This document shows, piece after piece, positions 38,065 to 50,869 of a DNA stretch of 64,000 bases. Position 1 is the stretch's first letter. Each line of letters begins with the position of its first letter. Origin of the DNA: Sisyra terminalis (lineage: Eukaryota; Arthropoda; Insecta; Neuroptera; Sisyridae); assembly GCA_958496175.1 (NCBI GenBank), contig OY292277.1, positions 8,618,001 to 8,682,000 of the forward strand, read 5' to 3'. The notes below the pieces were generated by a model. It was not told the origin of the DNA. It searched no databases and saw only the letters and a list, made by a program, of their open reading frames with translations. A program made the position numbers and the translations under genes.

Positions 38065-38515
38065 AGTCTTTAACGATTCTAGGGTTAATAAAAATCCATA
38101 ATCGAGAAATATTAAAAATTTGATGAGAAGGAATGATGTTATAATACTTTGAAAATAATGAGTTATGGGTCTGTAAGGTGATGCATCCGATATAAGCTTG
38201 TTGGGTTTAGGAACGAGGATAATAATAGTCATTCCATTGTATTGGAAAGTGCCTTGTGTGAATAATTACATTGTTAGTACTCGTTAGATAAACAATTGAT
38301 TTTTCGGGAAAGTGGCGAAGAATTTCTGAAGTTAAAAGATCATGAACTGGAGATTTTTTCAGAGAGGATTCATTAAGTGGAGATTTTATTTCGGATGGAC
38401 GAAAAGCTTTCTCTGGGAGTTCTAATGGGAGTTCTCTGGGAGTTCTAAAAGTAAATGCTCTTTCTAACTCGCCTTTAGCCCAGGTACCATCTTCATTGCG
38501 GATAGGCGATGAAAT
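38065..38515 (-). pseudogene. Jockey-type LINE reverse transcriptase, N-terminal fragment
   Basis: The minus strand from 38515 reads SSPIRNEDGTWAKGELE, then FRPSEIKSPLNESSLKKSPV, HDLLTSEILRHFPEKSIVYL and HFPIQWND. After a frameshift near 38235 it reads IILVPKPNKLISDASPYRPI. This order matches the start of Jockey-clade reverse transcriptases: the P-I-R-x-x-D-G-T-W segment, the K-S-P-G-H-D-L-I-T motif with the glycine replaced by valine, and the I-P-K-P-x-K-x-x-S-D-x-S-S-Y-R-P-I motif. The catalytic F-A-D-D box, thumb and endonuclease are absent. It adjoins the inverted end of the DUF7869 element, which may have inserted into it. Confidence 0.88.
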
Positions 38516-40900
38516 GTTATACTATTTTAGTATTTTAACATGAAAGTTTGTTAAAATCAACATTTTAATAAACGTTGAAAATGTTGATTTTCACAAACAA
38601 TTAAACGTTTACATTTTACAAATGAATCTTAAAAACTTTCAGTCTTCCTAAGGATTATTGGGTAAATAAACTTAAAGAATATAATTTGAAAGCTAATGAT
38701 GATTGTAAACTTTTCTTAGTGTTTGCAGGTATAACCAAAGTAGAAATTGTATAAGCCTATTTTGAAGAAGCAATTTAATTTTGTTGATCAAATCCCCCCG
38801 AGGGCCATACTAAAAAAATCGCAGTAGAAAGTTGGTGATTTTTAAATGCGAAATAGGAGAGAAATTAAAGCCATGGTTTAAATATGAAAAAAACCACCAG
38901 GAACAGTACTGGGCAGAAAAACCCAAACTACTAGAAAAACCTTCAAATCTCTAAAAAGAGATTTTGATTTTCTCATCGTAGAATGTATCATAGAAAAATC
39001 GTAGAAAAACTTACATAGCCGTATAAAAACATTTAGCTGTAAATGTATGAGGTAAAAAACTTTTGATTATTAATTGAAATATGAAGAAATAATTGTTTAT
39101 ATTTTTCAGTCAAAACACATAGTTGATTGAAGAACAATTGGGCAATAAATTATCAAGAATGAAATGACTTTTAATTTTTACAATAATTTTAATAAGATTT
39201 GACAAAATCTTGTTATCGCCACACGCCCGACACTTTCATCAATATAAAAGATGAATAAATTCTTTTATGTATCAGTGTCAATAATTACTTAGTTTAAAAT
39301 TTTTATTTTGATCTAATTGGATTATTTTTATAATCTGATATCCAGCAGAGATAACCTGTTCATTGACATTCTTATAATGATTGGAGATGTAAATAATAAA
39401 TGAGATTAAAATCAAGATTTTTTTTTCCTGAATATTTAAAATTATTTGCAGCAAATGAAATAAAAACTTACAAATACGATTAAAAACTCGAAAAAAAGTT
39501 CCCAAAATGTATGTTTTTACAATAATTGTTAAGCTTTTACTTACTATTATTTCCCCTCTCTATTGTTCTGCTTAAATATAAAATGTAGTATTATATTTGA
39601 ATAAAGTATAAATTAGTATAGGTTTTTACGAAAATGATTTGAAGCTGATATATATTATTTTGCTACGTATTAAGTATATTCAAACACTCCAGTATTTATG
39701 TATGTACAAATAGCTAAAGCTTAGGGAATTATGGGTAACATATTTTTACTTTATTTATTATTACATTTTATATTTATAACAAATGCTTAATAAACTTTGC
39801 TCGAATAAGTATATAAAAAGCAATTGTTGTATCCTGAAAGTTAAACATAGTTCAATGAAATAAGAAGTCATCGGAAATAATGATTACAAAGATTGAGCCA
39901 GAGTTGGAACACTAAAAATTAAGTGGTTCAATGCACCAATCCCAAATACATTGATTTAAGTGTTTTTTTAGTATGAATAATGAAATTTAAGCAACTTTAA
40001 ATAAAATTTTTAAAAATTTATCTTTGATTTGTCGAAAAAATAAAGATGTGAAAATATTTTAGACTACACTTTAACCACTAAATTAAACGACTAAGAGTTA
40101 TTGATTGACATAATTAAAAAGTTTAATGAGATCCTTCGTATTATGATCATTGTAATCCATACTATCATATAATATTTTTTTTCGAATCACTAATACAGGT
40201 ATTGCCCTTATTCTTTTTATTCTTTTGGATAATGCTTTTTGCTTCCAATAAAAAAATCAAATTAAAAGTAGAAATTTTGAGTATTCTTAATTTTTTAAGA
40301 ATACTTTAGCATGATCTTTGAAAAGTAGCTTTTTTTTAAAACTCTTAACTTCTAATAAGTTATTGTAAAAATCGAATAAAATAATGATACAACCTCGATG
40401 TTGATCTCTGTATTAATTATCATCGAAAAAACATCAAATAAATTTTAAGGAAAGGAAAGGAATATTTAAAAATTTTATTCACTTGGAAAAGGAGCAATGT
40501 ATTTTAGGTCTATGCATAAGATCCTGCGGGAATTTTTCTGTCAGAATAAAGTTGTATATAATGTAGGAAATAAGTCATCAATCGTCATGACTTCTTGTTG
40601 ATATATAATTCTTATCCCCAACACTATTGAGGCAAAGATACTAGACTGTTTTTTTAAAATTATGTGGTATATCCTTGTACACCTAATCTTTTATTTTCAA
40701 TGCATAGATATACCTCCAACATTTTAATAATATTAAATACAAAATATTAATATCCTATGATTTAATATTATATGCCAAATATGTACTGGAAATCAAAATA
40801 TGACCAGAGAGTTTTATATCTGTACTTCAATTAGTTATTAATACAAAGGATAATATGGGAATATAGTTTAATATTTAATATTATAAATGAACAATTCATA
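38516..40900. other. AT-rich, transposon-free stretch upstream of the candidate RNA locus
   Basis: No repeats or coding frames were recognised. The phrase 'tgcttccaataaaaaaatc' at about 40240 recurs at 43242-43260, a first hint of the internal duplications seen further right. Confidence 0.45.
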
Positions 40901-41878
40901 TTATTTTAAATTACATTATATTGTCTCGTTAATAGAATCTTATGGACCATATTTCCAATGTTTGTTCCCTTGCATACCCAAAGTTAGAAAAAATAAGAAA
41001 ATCATTTTTTTTATTGGTTCATTATAATACATTGTATATGAGTTATCCCATCATAGTTTTTGGTACTCAAATTCGGAACCGTCCAAAAACAATTGATGCT
41101 CACTTGTTTCCTTCGCTGCTGCCGGTATTGCGGTGGTGCGGGTGTCCTAAACAAAGTGTTTAGTTCCGTCCATTTGCAATGGTGAAAAGTTTCATAAGCC
41201 GATGGAAATCTTTGTATCATTAATTAATCAGATCGATTTATTTCAAAATAAATGTTTAAAGTGAAAATTAAGTGTTTGGTGCATCAACTGAACTAATTAT
41301 TTTTAAAATTGTAAGTAAACTTTATTAAATATTGATCGATAAAAGATAGCGTCAGTGGAGAACGTGGGCTTTATGCATGTCCATGGAAAGCCTAATTTTA
41401 CCATAACTTGGCCAGATTTTATGTTTGATATCATTATTAGGGTAGTTTTTATGAAATTAATTACTTTTAATAGTGATTACTGTTATTTGGAAGTTGTTAA
41501 TTGGGATTTATATTTCATATATGGAATATTGGTAAGGGATCATGAAAAACAAATGCTTGTTGTTGATTGTGACGTACTTGTTGATTTCGAAATCAACAAC
41601 ACTATGTTTTGTCCAATGCTTAGCAATCATCTTAAATTTAAACTTAAGTTTCATTATAAAAGTTTTATAGTTCTCTGGATTTAAGTTATCACTGTTGTTA
41701 TTTATTTTTAAATAATTGATTGAAATTTTATTCCCGAATTTCAAGTTTTGAAGGTGATTTCTTTGAAAATATTCAAGAACTATTTACAATTAAACACAAA
41801 CCCTTAAATATCTTAATGATCTAAAAGAAAAAGTTTAAATGGGAGATTCAAAATCTTATACAATATTTCTTTTTTTAG

Positions 41879-42401
41879 ATGTGTGAGTGTGATAAGTGCC
41901 TATGGATTACTTGCTGGATATTGGGTTGGATATGGAGGAGCTGTTCCGGAAGCTGAGATGCTGTGAAGACTTCAGTCAAGCTAAGATTTTCGTTTCACGC
42001 TAATCCTTTTCTTTTGCCGTTTCAGCGGGAAGGGCCGCGGGGTTGCTGTTTTGAGCCACATTGTTCCCATTTTGCCCCTTTTTGTTTACAGGAAATGGAT
42101 TCTAGGGTATCAATTGGTACTAAGCCTGCAGTTCGAATCCTAGTTGCATCGTAAGGTACTGAATTTTGTTTTTATTTGTCCTGGCTCAAAGCAGTTGCCT
42201 TTTTTATTAGATCCTTGTGTAGGTAGGGTGGGGTACATATGTTAGTAACGTTAGACTATTACGTTTCTAATTTAAAGTGAAGTGTTTGTGTTTTCTTCTG
42301 TGTCTTTTTTTGCCCCTTGGCATTAAAATTCACGGGAGCAACGAAAATATGACGATCAAAGAAGATCATGAAGATTGTTGGCTAAGAAGTTGAGAATCGA
42401 G
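41879..42401 (+). ncRNA. Structured module, copy 1 (exon-like)
   Basis: A polypyrimidine tract and 'gccgtttcag' precede 42026, and 'gag|gtatta' follows 42401. A 13-base arm CTGTTTTGAGCCA (42046-42058) pairs with TGGCTCAAAGCAG (42182-42194). Inside, CTAGG (42102-42106) pairs with CCTAG (42139-42143), enclosing a GTATC-AATT-GGTAC hairpin (42107-42120) and a B-box-like GTTCGAATCC. The upstream part (from 41879, after a 'tttttttag') ends 'cagtcaagctaag', as copy 2 does. No open frame crosses it. Confidence 0.5.
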
Positions 42402-43816
42402 GTATTATGATATCTTAATTTATTTTTTATCATTATGATTAATGCATACTTTTTCAGAAGGATCCATAAATTGATATTAAATTTCTTGAGTTAATCGAAA
42501 TTAATCATAACTATTTTTAGATAATATGGAATTATTTGAAAATATTTGGAAATTAAAAGTCTTTGATGCATAGGTACAACGATATTGGGTTAATTTTATA
42601 TTGAAACAATAAACAAGTATTTTTTTCAGGGAAAATTGAAAATATCTCAGACATTAACCAATTGATTGTACGAGTTAAAAAATTAAAAAATATCGGTTTT
42701 TTTCGATGAATATGTTCCTGAAATAAGTAATTTGAATCATTTTTAATATATTTTTTAAGTTTCATATACGTTTTGAATTCGTGAGGGCATCATTAATGCA
42801 TAAGAATCTTCAAATAAAAACTTTGATTTTTTTTATAACATACAAACGATTAGCTTTTAGAGTTAAATATTGTTTTGAATTAAAATTCATTTTATTTTCT
42901 AATTTTTAACCAAAGTTCTTCCTATGAGGACATAAGGAAAACTTTGTAAGTGTTAACGAAATCAATGTTTTTATGAATACACTTTCTTGTGAAATATTAA
43001 ACCACAGAATACTCGAAGGTAAAAAGTGAACTTTAATTCAAAAACAAAAAAATGTTATACTTTTATTTTTTTAGATTTATTCTATGGACCATCGTAGAGT
43101 ATTCAAACCTAAGACAACTGAGTTACTACCTACATCGACTTCGTAGTAAAGGAAAGAATCATGGAAACTATCAAATACTGCTTGGTTCAGTTGGTGGAGC
43201 AATAGAAAAGAAATAGTGGAATATTTTACGATCATGGTGGATGCTTCCAATAAAAAAATCCATAGTTGAAAATTCTGAAGACATGAAATACATTATATAC
43301 GAAACAAATGCTTTTATTAATGTAAAAGAATAAAGAAACACTAAAATCTCAAAACTCCTTCAAGTATTCAGAATACATAAAAGCGAAGAAACTAACAGTA
43401 AAATAACTAATGACAAAGCTGTAAGAATATTAAACTCAATGGTTAAAATATTGATTCAACTAAATAATTGAAACTTAGATTTTAGTTCAACTGGCAAATT
43501 CTTCATCAAACCATTCATACAGCTAACAAATTAGCTCATAGTTACAAATGTAGCAACTAATTCCATAGAAAAATCTATTCTTCAGGGTTTTGTTCCACTT
43601 CAAAATTGGGGATCCTTTTGAATCTCTGAAGAAGAAGCTTGTGGAATTTAAACATCGCGACATCAAACTCTTTTTTTAATTAAACTGCCTTCATCTATAA
43701 ATGAATCCAAATCCTATGAAATACATTAACATTTGAATATTTAGTCTTGGTAAGTAGATACTTGGTCAGTTATCAATTGTTAATAGGTGTTAATATCCTT
43801 TTAATTTATTCCAGTA

Positions 43817-43915
43817 TGACCAGCTTATATATTGGTTTAATGTTCGGTGCCAATGAAGTACAAGTAGAAAAATGACCATTTATTTTCTTGGAATTGTTAC
43901 AAGAAGATTTTCAAG
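43817..43915 (+). other. Exon-like segment
   Basis: It is flanked by 'tttattccag' and 'caag|gtaaac'. The frame reading MTSLYIGLMFGANEVQVEK meets a stop after 19 codons, so it does not look coding as it stands. Confidence 0.35.
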
Positions 43916-44066
43916 GTAAACATTTGTATCCTGTTTAAAACATTTACAGTTTACAAACGAGTGATTAAGTGTGTAAAATATTAACTATAGTCATTTCAAT
44001 AAAACCAAATCATTTGCATAAATTATTCGCTATTACTTCAAGCTTATAATCTTTGGTATATTTCAG

Positions 44067-44203
44067 GTATACTTGGTATTTGAATTTTTCCCTGTCAACG
44101 GATTTCGTTTTTGCGTTTGGTTAAAATGAAGATCGATTCTTTTTCGGAATGAATGCACGAGGAAAACATATTCATAGCTATGCAGTTCTGGATAATTTAT
44201 TCG
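44067..44203 (+). other. Exon-like segment
   Basis: It is flanked by 'tatatttcag' and 'ttcg|gtaagtg', a strong 5' splice signal. Stops occur in each frame; one frame is open for only its last ~20 codons. This fits a noncoding exon or an eroded coding exon. Confidence 0.35.
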
Positions 44204-44306
44204 GTAAGTGAAATTTTAGAAAAAATCATTTTAAGAAATGGACGTACAATAATAGTCCCTTAGGGTAAAAACAAAGTTTAGTTTATAATTTTTTTTATTC
44301 TTTCAG

Positions 44307-44437
44307 TCGACTTAGAGTTGGTGTGTGGATTTGGAGCGTTCGAATGATTGGCTTATCCTTGAACCACCTGTGGCTGAGTTGGAGCTGATGAAGTAACTGA
44401 TGAAGTTGCTGATGAAGACAGCAGTCAAGCTAAGGTG
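44307..44437 (+). other. Exon-like segment
   Basis: It lies between 'attctttcag' and 'gctaag|gtgcaag'. It contains a GCTGATGAAG-like triplication (three close copies of 'tgatgaag'). The 3' part, 'cagtcaagctaag', matches copy 1 near 41973-41985. The following gap to 44477 is only 39 bases, very short for an intron, so the two segments may form one exon. Confidence 0.3.
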
Positions 44438-44476
44438 CAAGCATTTTTTAAAGTAATCTTTTTTTGTGAGTTTCAG

Positions 44477-44958
44477 CTAGGGGGTGGTCGGTTGTTTGGG
44501 CACTTGTTCTGAGTCACAAAATTGTTTTTATTTTTATGTATTTTCCGTATACGCGCGCGGTTCACGCGGCATCTTCGGTATCCCAATCCCGTCCGTTTTT
44601 GGGGTTTCGAGATGCACCCTCGTAATTCTAGGTTCTTGGAGGTCAGGGTATCAATTGGTACTATGAAGCAGTTCAAATCCTGATCGCAACAAAAGGTGTT
44701 GTACCATTTTGTTTTCTTATTTTCTTGGTGACTCAGGACATTTGCCATATATTTTTAAGGTCTGGGGGTAGGCAGGCTGTTGATGGCTTTTATTCTGGTT
44801 AGGCTGTTAGGTAGGGCCACTTATATTTTTTTTTCCTTTCGTTTTTTTTTTTTCGATGCCCTATCTGGCATCTTAAATTCACGGGCCGCGAGTGTTGTGG
44901 TCATCCAAGATGACGAAAATTCTTTTCACCTCAACGGAACTCTGAAGATGTTTCTCCG
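44477..44958 (+). ncRNA. Structured module, copy 2 (exon-like)
   Basis: It follows 'ttttgtgagtttcag' and ends 'ctccg|gtaagaa'. TGTTCTGAGTCAC (44505-44517) pairs with GTGACTCAGGACA (44728-44740). Inside, TCAGG (44643-44647) pairs with CCTGA (44679-44683) around the same GTATC-AATT-GGTAC hairpin (44648-44661). Relative to copy 1, the two stems carry four compensatory pair changes. It has an extra CG-rich insert at about 44530-44640 with 'tacgcgcgcggttcacgcgg'. Further shared blocks are 'aaattcacggg' and a G-rich 'ggtaggcagg'. Confidence 0.5.
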
Positions 44959-47469
44959 GTAAGAAAATAGAAATAATTTTATCGAATACTTTTTCTGTGA
45001 ATTTTTGTTATTTTTAACAAATTTTTTAGAAGGATGATTTTCATTAATTGTTAACGATAATCAGAAGAATCAAGGCTCCTAAATAGATGTCTCGGTTTCT
45101 TACTATCGAAATTCAAAGTAATTTTCATTTTCCCAAACGGTATTTAATGATAATAATGAAAAATAACTATTTGACAAAAAATTATATCTTTCTAAGGCGC
45201 AAATGATGGAGAAAATTGGAAAATGTATCTACCTATTTACATAAAAGTATTATCGTGCCATAGATCAATAATATAGTATCTCTAGTCGAATTGCATTATT
45301 GAAGCTGTTAAGGAATTGTTGGAATGTCTTGCTTTCTTCGAAGACATACTTCCCTGAACACTGAGGAAAACTACAAGTGAGAAGAAGAGTATACATTTGA
45401 GATTATTTTTCCCACAATAAAACCACAAATCTACAAGTGAAACTAATTATAAATGAAAATTTCTTCAAAGCATTAATTTCGATGAGAAATTTCGGACTGC
45501 TGTTGAGAAATAAATAATATTTCTCATGATGAAGAATATTCAAAGTTGCTGATTTGTAAAAGTGTGGATACTTACCTGTCGTATATGGAGCATGTAAATA
45601 TATTTATTGGAAATCGTTTATAAAGATTTTTTAATGGGACCTATTTAACATTAAGGTATTATGTACTTATACATTATGTCATTAATTTTAAGAATATTTT
45701 AGTTAAATTTGAATTATTTTTGCAGAATATGATTAGGAACAATGCGATAATGATGTTTATCCAAGTTAAATATAAAATAAGCTACTTTCCAAAAAACAAT
45801 GAATTTTTCCAAAAGTGTGACAGGGTACTTAATTACAAATTAATTGATAATTATTAATTAATTTATTCCGTTTATCTTTAAAACTGAATGCACTTTATTT
45901 TGTTGCAGAAATATCTTAAAAACTTAGATTTTTTATGTTCAATCATAATGTTTTTCTTCTTGGTAAAAAAGAAGACTGAAAGATTTTTTAAGCAGAGATT
46001 TTGAATCTTTAATTCCGTTTCTGAACAATGGTTCAGTAGATAGGCATACTTAAAATTACTCATGAAATTCAAAATGATTACAAAGAAACCGGTATTGGAT
46101 AGTAGATTTTATTCAGGCAAATAATTTTGTGTGTAATACAAACTCTTATTTTCAGTTGGCATTCCTTAATGGCTTTGCGAGCTCTAAAGTATTTTTTCTT
46201 ATTCAAAAGTTCAAAGTTGTGGTTTGAAATTGTTACTATAAGAAAAAGAGTAACAAATTTGTTATAACAAATAAGATAAGATCCTTTTTAGATTTCTTAA
46301 AAATAATATTAACTATCTAATACCTTAGTTTTTTGTAAACACTAATACTTAAGTTTTTAGAGATAAAGTATTAACTAGCGAATAAACTGAGCTTTTCTGT
46401 GCGTTCTCATCAAAACCAGTCTCCATTTGGAAATGACCCACCCGGATTTCATTGCTTTGTTAATATTTATTTTCGTTAAACTCCCTCTACCACTTTGAGA
46501 AAAATGAGGGGTTGAATAATATGTTTATACCTCATAAGTAGGTACTAATGTTTATCTTAGTTATTCCTTATACATAATAAATAATCGTTTTAATTTTAGA
46601 AAGAATAAATATTGTGCATTGAACTTGGCAGTGGATAAAAGAAATGGTATTCTGAACAATAAAAAAACTAAGCTTTATTTCGTATGATTTATGCAAATTT
46701 GATTGGGATTTCGAATAGTAAAACGAATCTTTAACCATTATATTACAAAAAGATTTATTATTCTTATTATTTTATTAATAGATTTTTTGAAAATTCTTTC
46801 CTGGAGGAACTGGATTATAAAAATGATAGAGAACACTAATGTAGTCTATAATTGATGTCCTTTTTATAAAACAATTCATCTTTTACAATTTCTTTTTATT
46901 TTTTATTTAATAACTCTTAAACTTGAATTTGTTCAATGTACTAAATTTAAGATTTACTCTATTTATTTTGTTGAAGAAAATTTAAAAGAAAATTGTTACT
47001 TTATTCAATAATTGTTCAAATGATATTTTCTTCAATCAAACGTAATATATCAGAAAATTTTGGATACAAAATAGTCTGCAATATAGAATTTTCCTTATTG
47101 ATCTTATTGAATAGAGTGTAAAGTATTAGATTAAAGTAGAAAAAATAGTATGCATCTTATTGAATGAAATAATTTTCTGAACATGATTTCGAATTTTTGT
47201 CATAATTACGAAAGAAAGATTGCTTCTCTTATACTGAATTGATCATTTTTTACTATTTTTGAAGTTCTATTAACTTATAAAGACATAGTCTAACTTTTTA
47301 GTTTGAAGTATTTTTTTCTTCGGTTTTTCTTATTTATAAAAAATCCAATGTATGTTATTTGAAAATTTTTGAATTAACAAAAGTTGATATTAATAAATCA
47401 GTGTAGAACTGAGAAGAATAACAGTGAGCTTAACTAAAGAATTGGATAACATTGTAAAGCTAAAACTTA

Positions 47470-49690
47470 AATGAGGGAAAATATATACATAAATGTGCAA
47501 TTTACTATATAAAATCATCCCCTGAACTTGTAATGGCCATGTATTGATATTTCCTAGTTCACCAAAGATTGGCTTTTGAAATTTAAAGACTGTGAAAGAA
47601 AGTAACTAAAGTGACTATTGTAATAGCTTTATCTGTGCGTACCTTAGTGGTCGGAGGTCAAAAGTGAATAGAAGATCTGAACTTTGTAATATTTTATGAA
47701 TGGTGGGAAAGTTGTATCTGGCAAATACAACTTAAGAGCTTTTTAAACAAGGTAGAACTTAAGCTGGCAAACCTTGAAAAGCAAATGCTCTCTTTATTGA
47801 AAGAGATTTATGGATCCAATCTCTGATTGATCTAAGAAAAATTTTGGCAAAATGTCAAAATTAAACACAAGGTTCTTATAGATCTTTGCTAAGTTCCTTT
47901 TGCACTGACCACTTTGTCTTTTTAAATCTGGAATTATGAATTATTGGAAATCTCAAAAGCAGAACTGACATTACTTGAATATAGTTTTACTTGTATGTTT
48001 GTAGCTTATTTGGTGTTGGTATAGACTTGGAGGAGTAGAATGTAGCAAATACTCAAAAAGAGTTAAAGAACTCTGAGGTTAAACATTCTGTTGGGGGCGG
48101 CAGAATGCAAATGATAGAACAGATATTGCATAAGTGGGAAGTGAGACTTTGAAATTTTATTCTTAGTCTGTTGTCTTTCCTTCACTAATATAAAAGCTCT
48201 CGTACACTTAAAACTTATATTCTAAACCATAAATCAAAAATGATATTAAATGAGATTCCATAATTCAATTTATTGTAAGCTATACAATAATGCTGGCAAT
48301 TATAAAATACTTGTACTATAGAACAATAAGAAAGCCAAATCTTTAAAAAAATTATCATTGTTAATACCTATGAGTACCAAAGCTGTGGTTGGTTTATATT
48401 GAGAAACAAAGTTCGAAAAGGTAAAGATAAATATTTACGAATAAATTTATGTTTCTCAAACAATTTTTCGTTGAAATAAACATCACGGAAATTTAATACT
48501 TATTGGCCAAAAGTTCAAGATGAAAATGAAAATTTTTCTGGCAATATAAAGCACATAAAAAGGACCAATAATACTAAATAAACGTTTATCCAATTAAGAA
48601 TTGAAACACTATTTTCTTTGTCATAGACTCAAAAGTGTTTCCATTAAAAAAATATCATCAAATTTATATCAACTTGAAGTTTATCCAAAAATGTTTACTT
48701 TTGTGCAGTTAAAAATTTGTTACATTTGCCCTATTTAATGGAGAGAAATGCTTCAAAATTATATTTAGTAGATTCATTTCTAAGGAATATTTGAATATTT
48801 TTTTAATATTAGATGATTTTTTTTTTAAACTTTTCTTTAGCTTAATCTATTAAAAAATGTTCAGAGAATTATTATTTCAATATTTCTTTCAACGTAGAGT
48901 ATACAAATTATTAATTATTTTTCACAGTTGAGATATTAAATGTACTTAATGTTTTCTTTAATATTACCGAAAATTCATCTTATGATATGCATTACTTTTT
49001 TAATAATTTTTTCATTCAATTATTCATTTTGAGTATTATGTTTGATTGGAGTTTGATTTAATTGTCATTTATTTTTACATTTGCTTTTTATTTTATTTTA
49101 TTATAAAAATTGTATTGAATTTTTAAAATATTTAAATAATAATAAGCTCGGTGAGGTGGTTGGGAGGATTATTAGGGGCTTAAAAGCCCCGTTAGTAACA
49201 AATTGTTACAATTTTCGTTTGGAATTGTAATAAATTGTTGCAATTAATCGGGATATAGTTCAACAAAAAAAAATAGAGTAAAATTTTTGTACAAATATTC
49301 AACTTTATTTTCATTTAACTATCTTTTTCTAATCAATAATTTAAAAATATTGTAAATTATGAACTGAATTATGAATCATAAATGCGCGATTCTGCTTCTA
49401 ATCATTTGTGGAATACAAAAGAAGTACTTTAGGGTGAATCCATGACGTATTTTCAGAGTTGCATAACGGATAAGTATTCAGATACTATTATTTTCATAAA
49501 TTTTGTTTTTAATAAAATATTTCTTTTCTTTCAGAGATTTGCTTTTTGGAAGTCTTTGTGATTACTTTGAACATTGAGAAATTGCACTATGTTCCAATTG
49601 ACCTTAAGTATTACGACTATCTCAAGTTTGTCTTCGCTTCTCGAATAAATCTTACTTTATCTTAAAGGTATTATATCCTTAAAATCAAAT
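47470..49690 (+). repeat. Tandem duplication unit A with conserved hairpins
   Basis: It matches 50870-52890. The best-kept part (47634-48240) differs by only a few percent, whereas the flanking text has many substitutions and indels. Hairpins shared with unit B: AAGTTGTA/TACAACTT (47709-47733), AGAGATT/AATCTCT (47802-47824), CATTCTG/CAGAATG around a G-rich loop (48084-48107), AGACT/AGTCT (48144-48169), GGGGCTT/AAGCCCC (49175-49190) and TTACAATT/AATTGTAA (49206-49230). Confidence 0.88.
49535..49667 (+). other. Exon-like segment of unit A
   Basis: It is flanked by 'tttctttcag' and 'taaag|gtattatatc'. The same splice junctions are preserved in unit B (52758-52880), although the middle has diverged and changed length. 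Stops appear early in every frame. Confidence 0.4.
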
Positions 49691-50869
49691 CAATTTTTTA
49701 TGCATTTCTGTTTACTTTTTAGAATAATGACAATTTCCAATGTACCTTCAAGTCATGAAATGGCTTTAGTGGACGAAACTATTTATGTAAATTTAAGTAA
49801 ATCTCAAAATGAAATTATGCAAAAAAATTGATTTAGTTAATGCTTTATATTTCAGTTTAAACTTAAAGTTTTCAAATTACTATTTTTAAATATTTTTTAG
49901 ATTAAATAAAAAAGGCGCTAATTACCCAAAATAATTGGCATATAAATAATCTGCTTCTAAATAAAATTGAAGATTCGTTTATAGTTTCAAGGATAAAAAT
50001 ATCAATAACCTGAAGAATAGTTATTATTTAACAATCGGATAAGTTTTCAAACAACTTTATCGTTTTTTAAATTATACATTTTTTTTTATATATTTCAGAC
50101 TTTTGTTTTAAGATTTGTCTATAATTCATTTCGTTGGATGGAATGCCAGATATTTATTCTATTGATTGACATTAGCAGTTTAATACTCTTGTGTTCTTAA
50201 TCTGTTCGAATGCAGAATCATGTAATATTTGTAACTATTCTTTAAATTTATTTTATATATTTTACTTAAGTCTTCTTTTCCAGGTATACATTACTAAAAA
50301 TCGAATATAGTAGTAGATGTTTTATTTTAATGATAATTTTAATTTATTTTTTTTTACTTTCACATTATGAATATTTCAAATATTTCTTTCTTTTTGTCTA
50401 ATACAGTCTTACGTTTGCAGTTGTTTTAATTTAAAGATTTACTACTTATTTTGTTGTCGAATGTTATAAACTCGAATATTATCTTAAGTATTAAAATCAT
50501 TGTTGAAAAAGTTCACTTTAGTCAAACATATAATGAAGTAAATAAATTTGAAAACCATAATATTTAGCTATAAACTATATTGTGTATTTCAACTATAAAA
50601 CTTCTATTTGTAAAATTTACAGTCTTAAATTTAGAACTTATCATCTTTTGTAAAGTATTATAGCAATTTTTTTAAAAAAATAGTTAATCTTTGGCTTTTA
50701 TTAAAAAATGTAATGTTAAAAACTGAAATTGTGACCAGATTAGTTGCTTAAATAGATTATGAAGCATTTATTTCCCTTTTCTTAAAATTATATTTACACT
50801 TTTGACTCTTGAATTTACTAAACTTGGTATTTAAGACTATGGAACAATAAATATTTATTGAACACTTAA

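Noticed and set aside
41355..41744. 109-codon plus-strand frame and overlapping minus-strand frame
   Set aside because: Both strands are open around the same palindromic segment and neither has a recognisable motif.
43817..44437. Protein-coding exons
   Set aside because: Stops in every frame and no consistent phase across the splice-like junctions; treated as noncoding or eroded.
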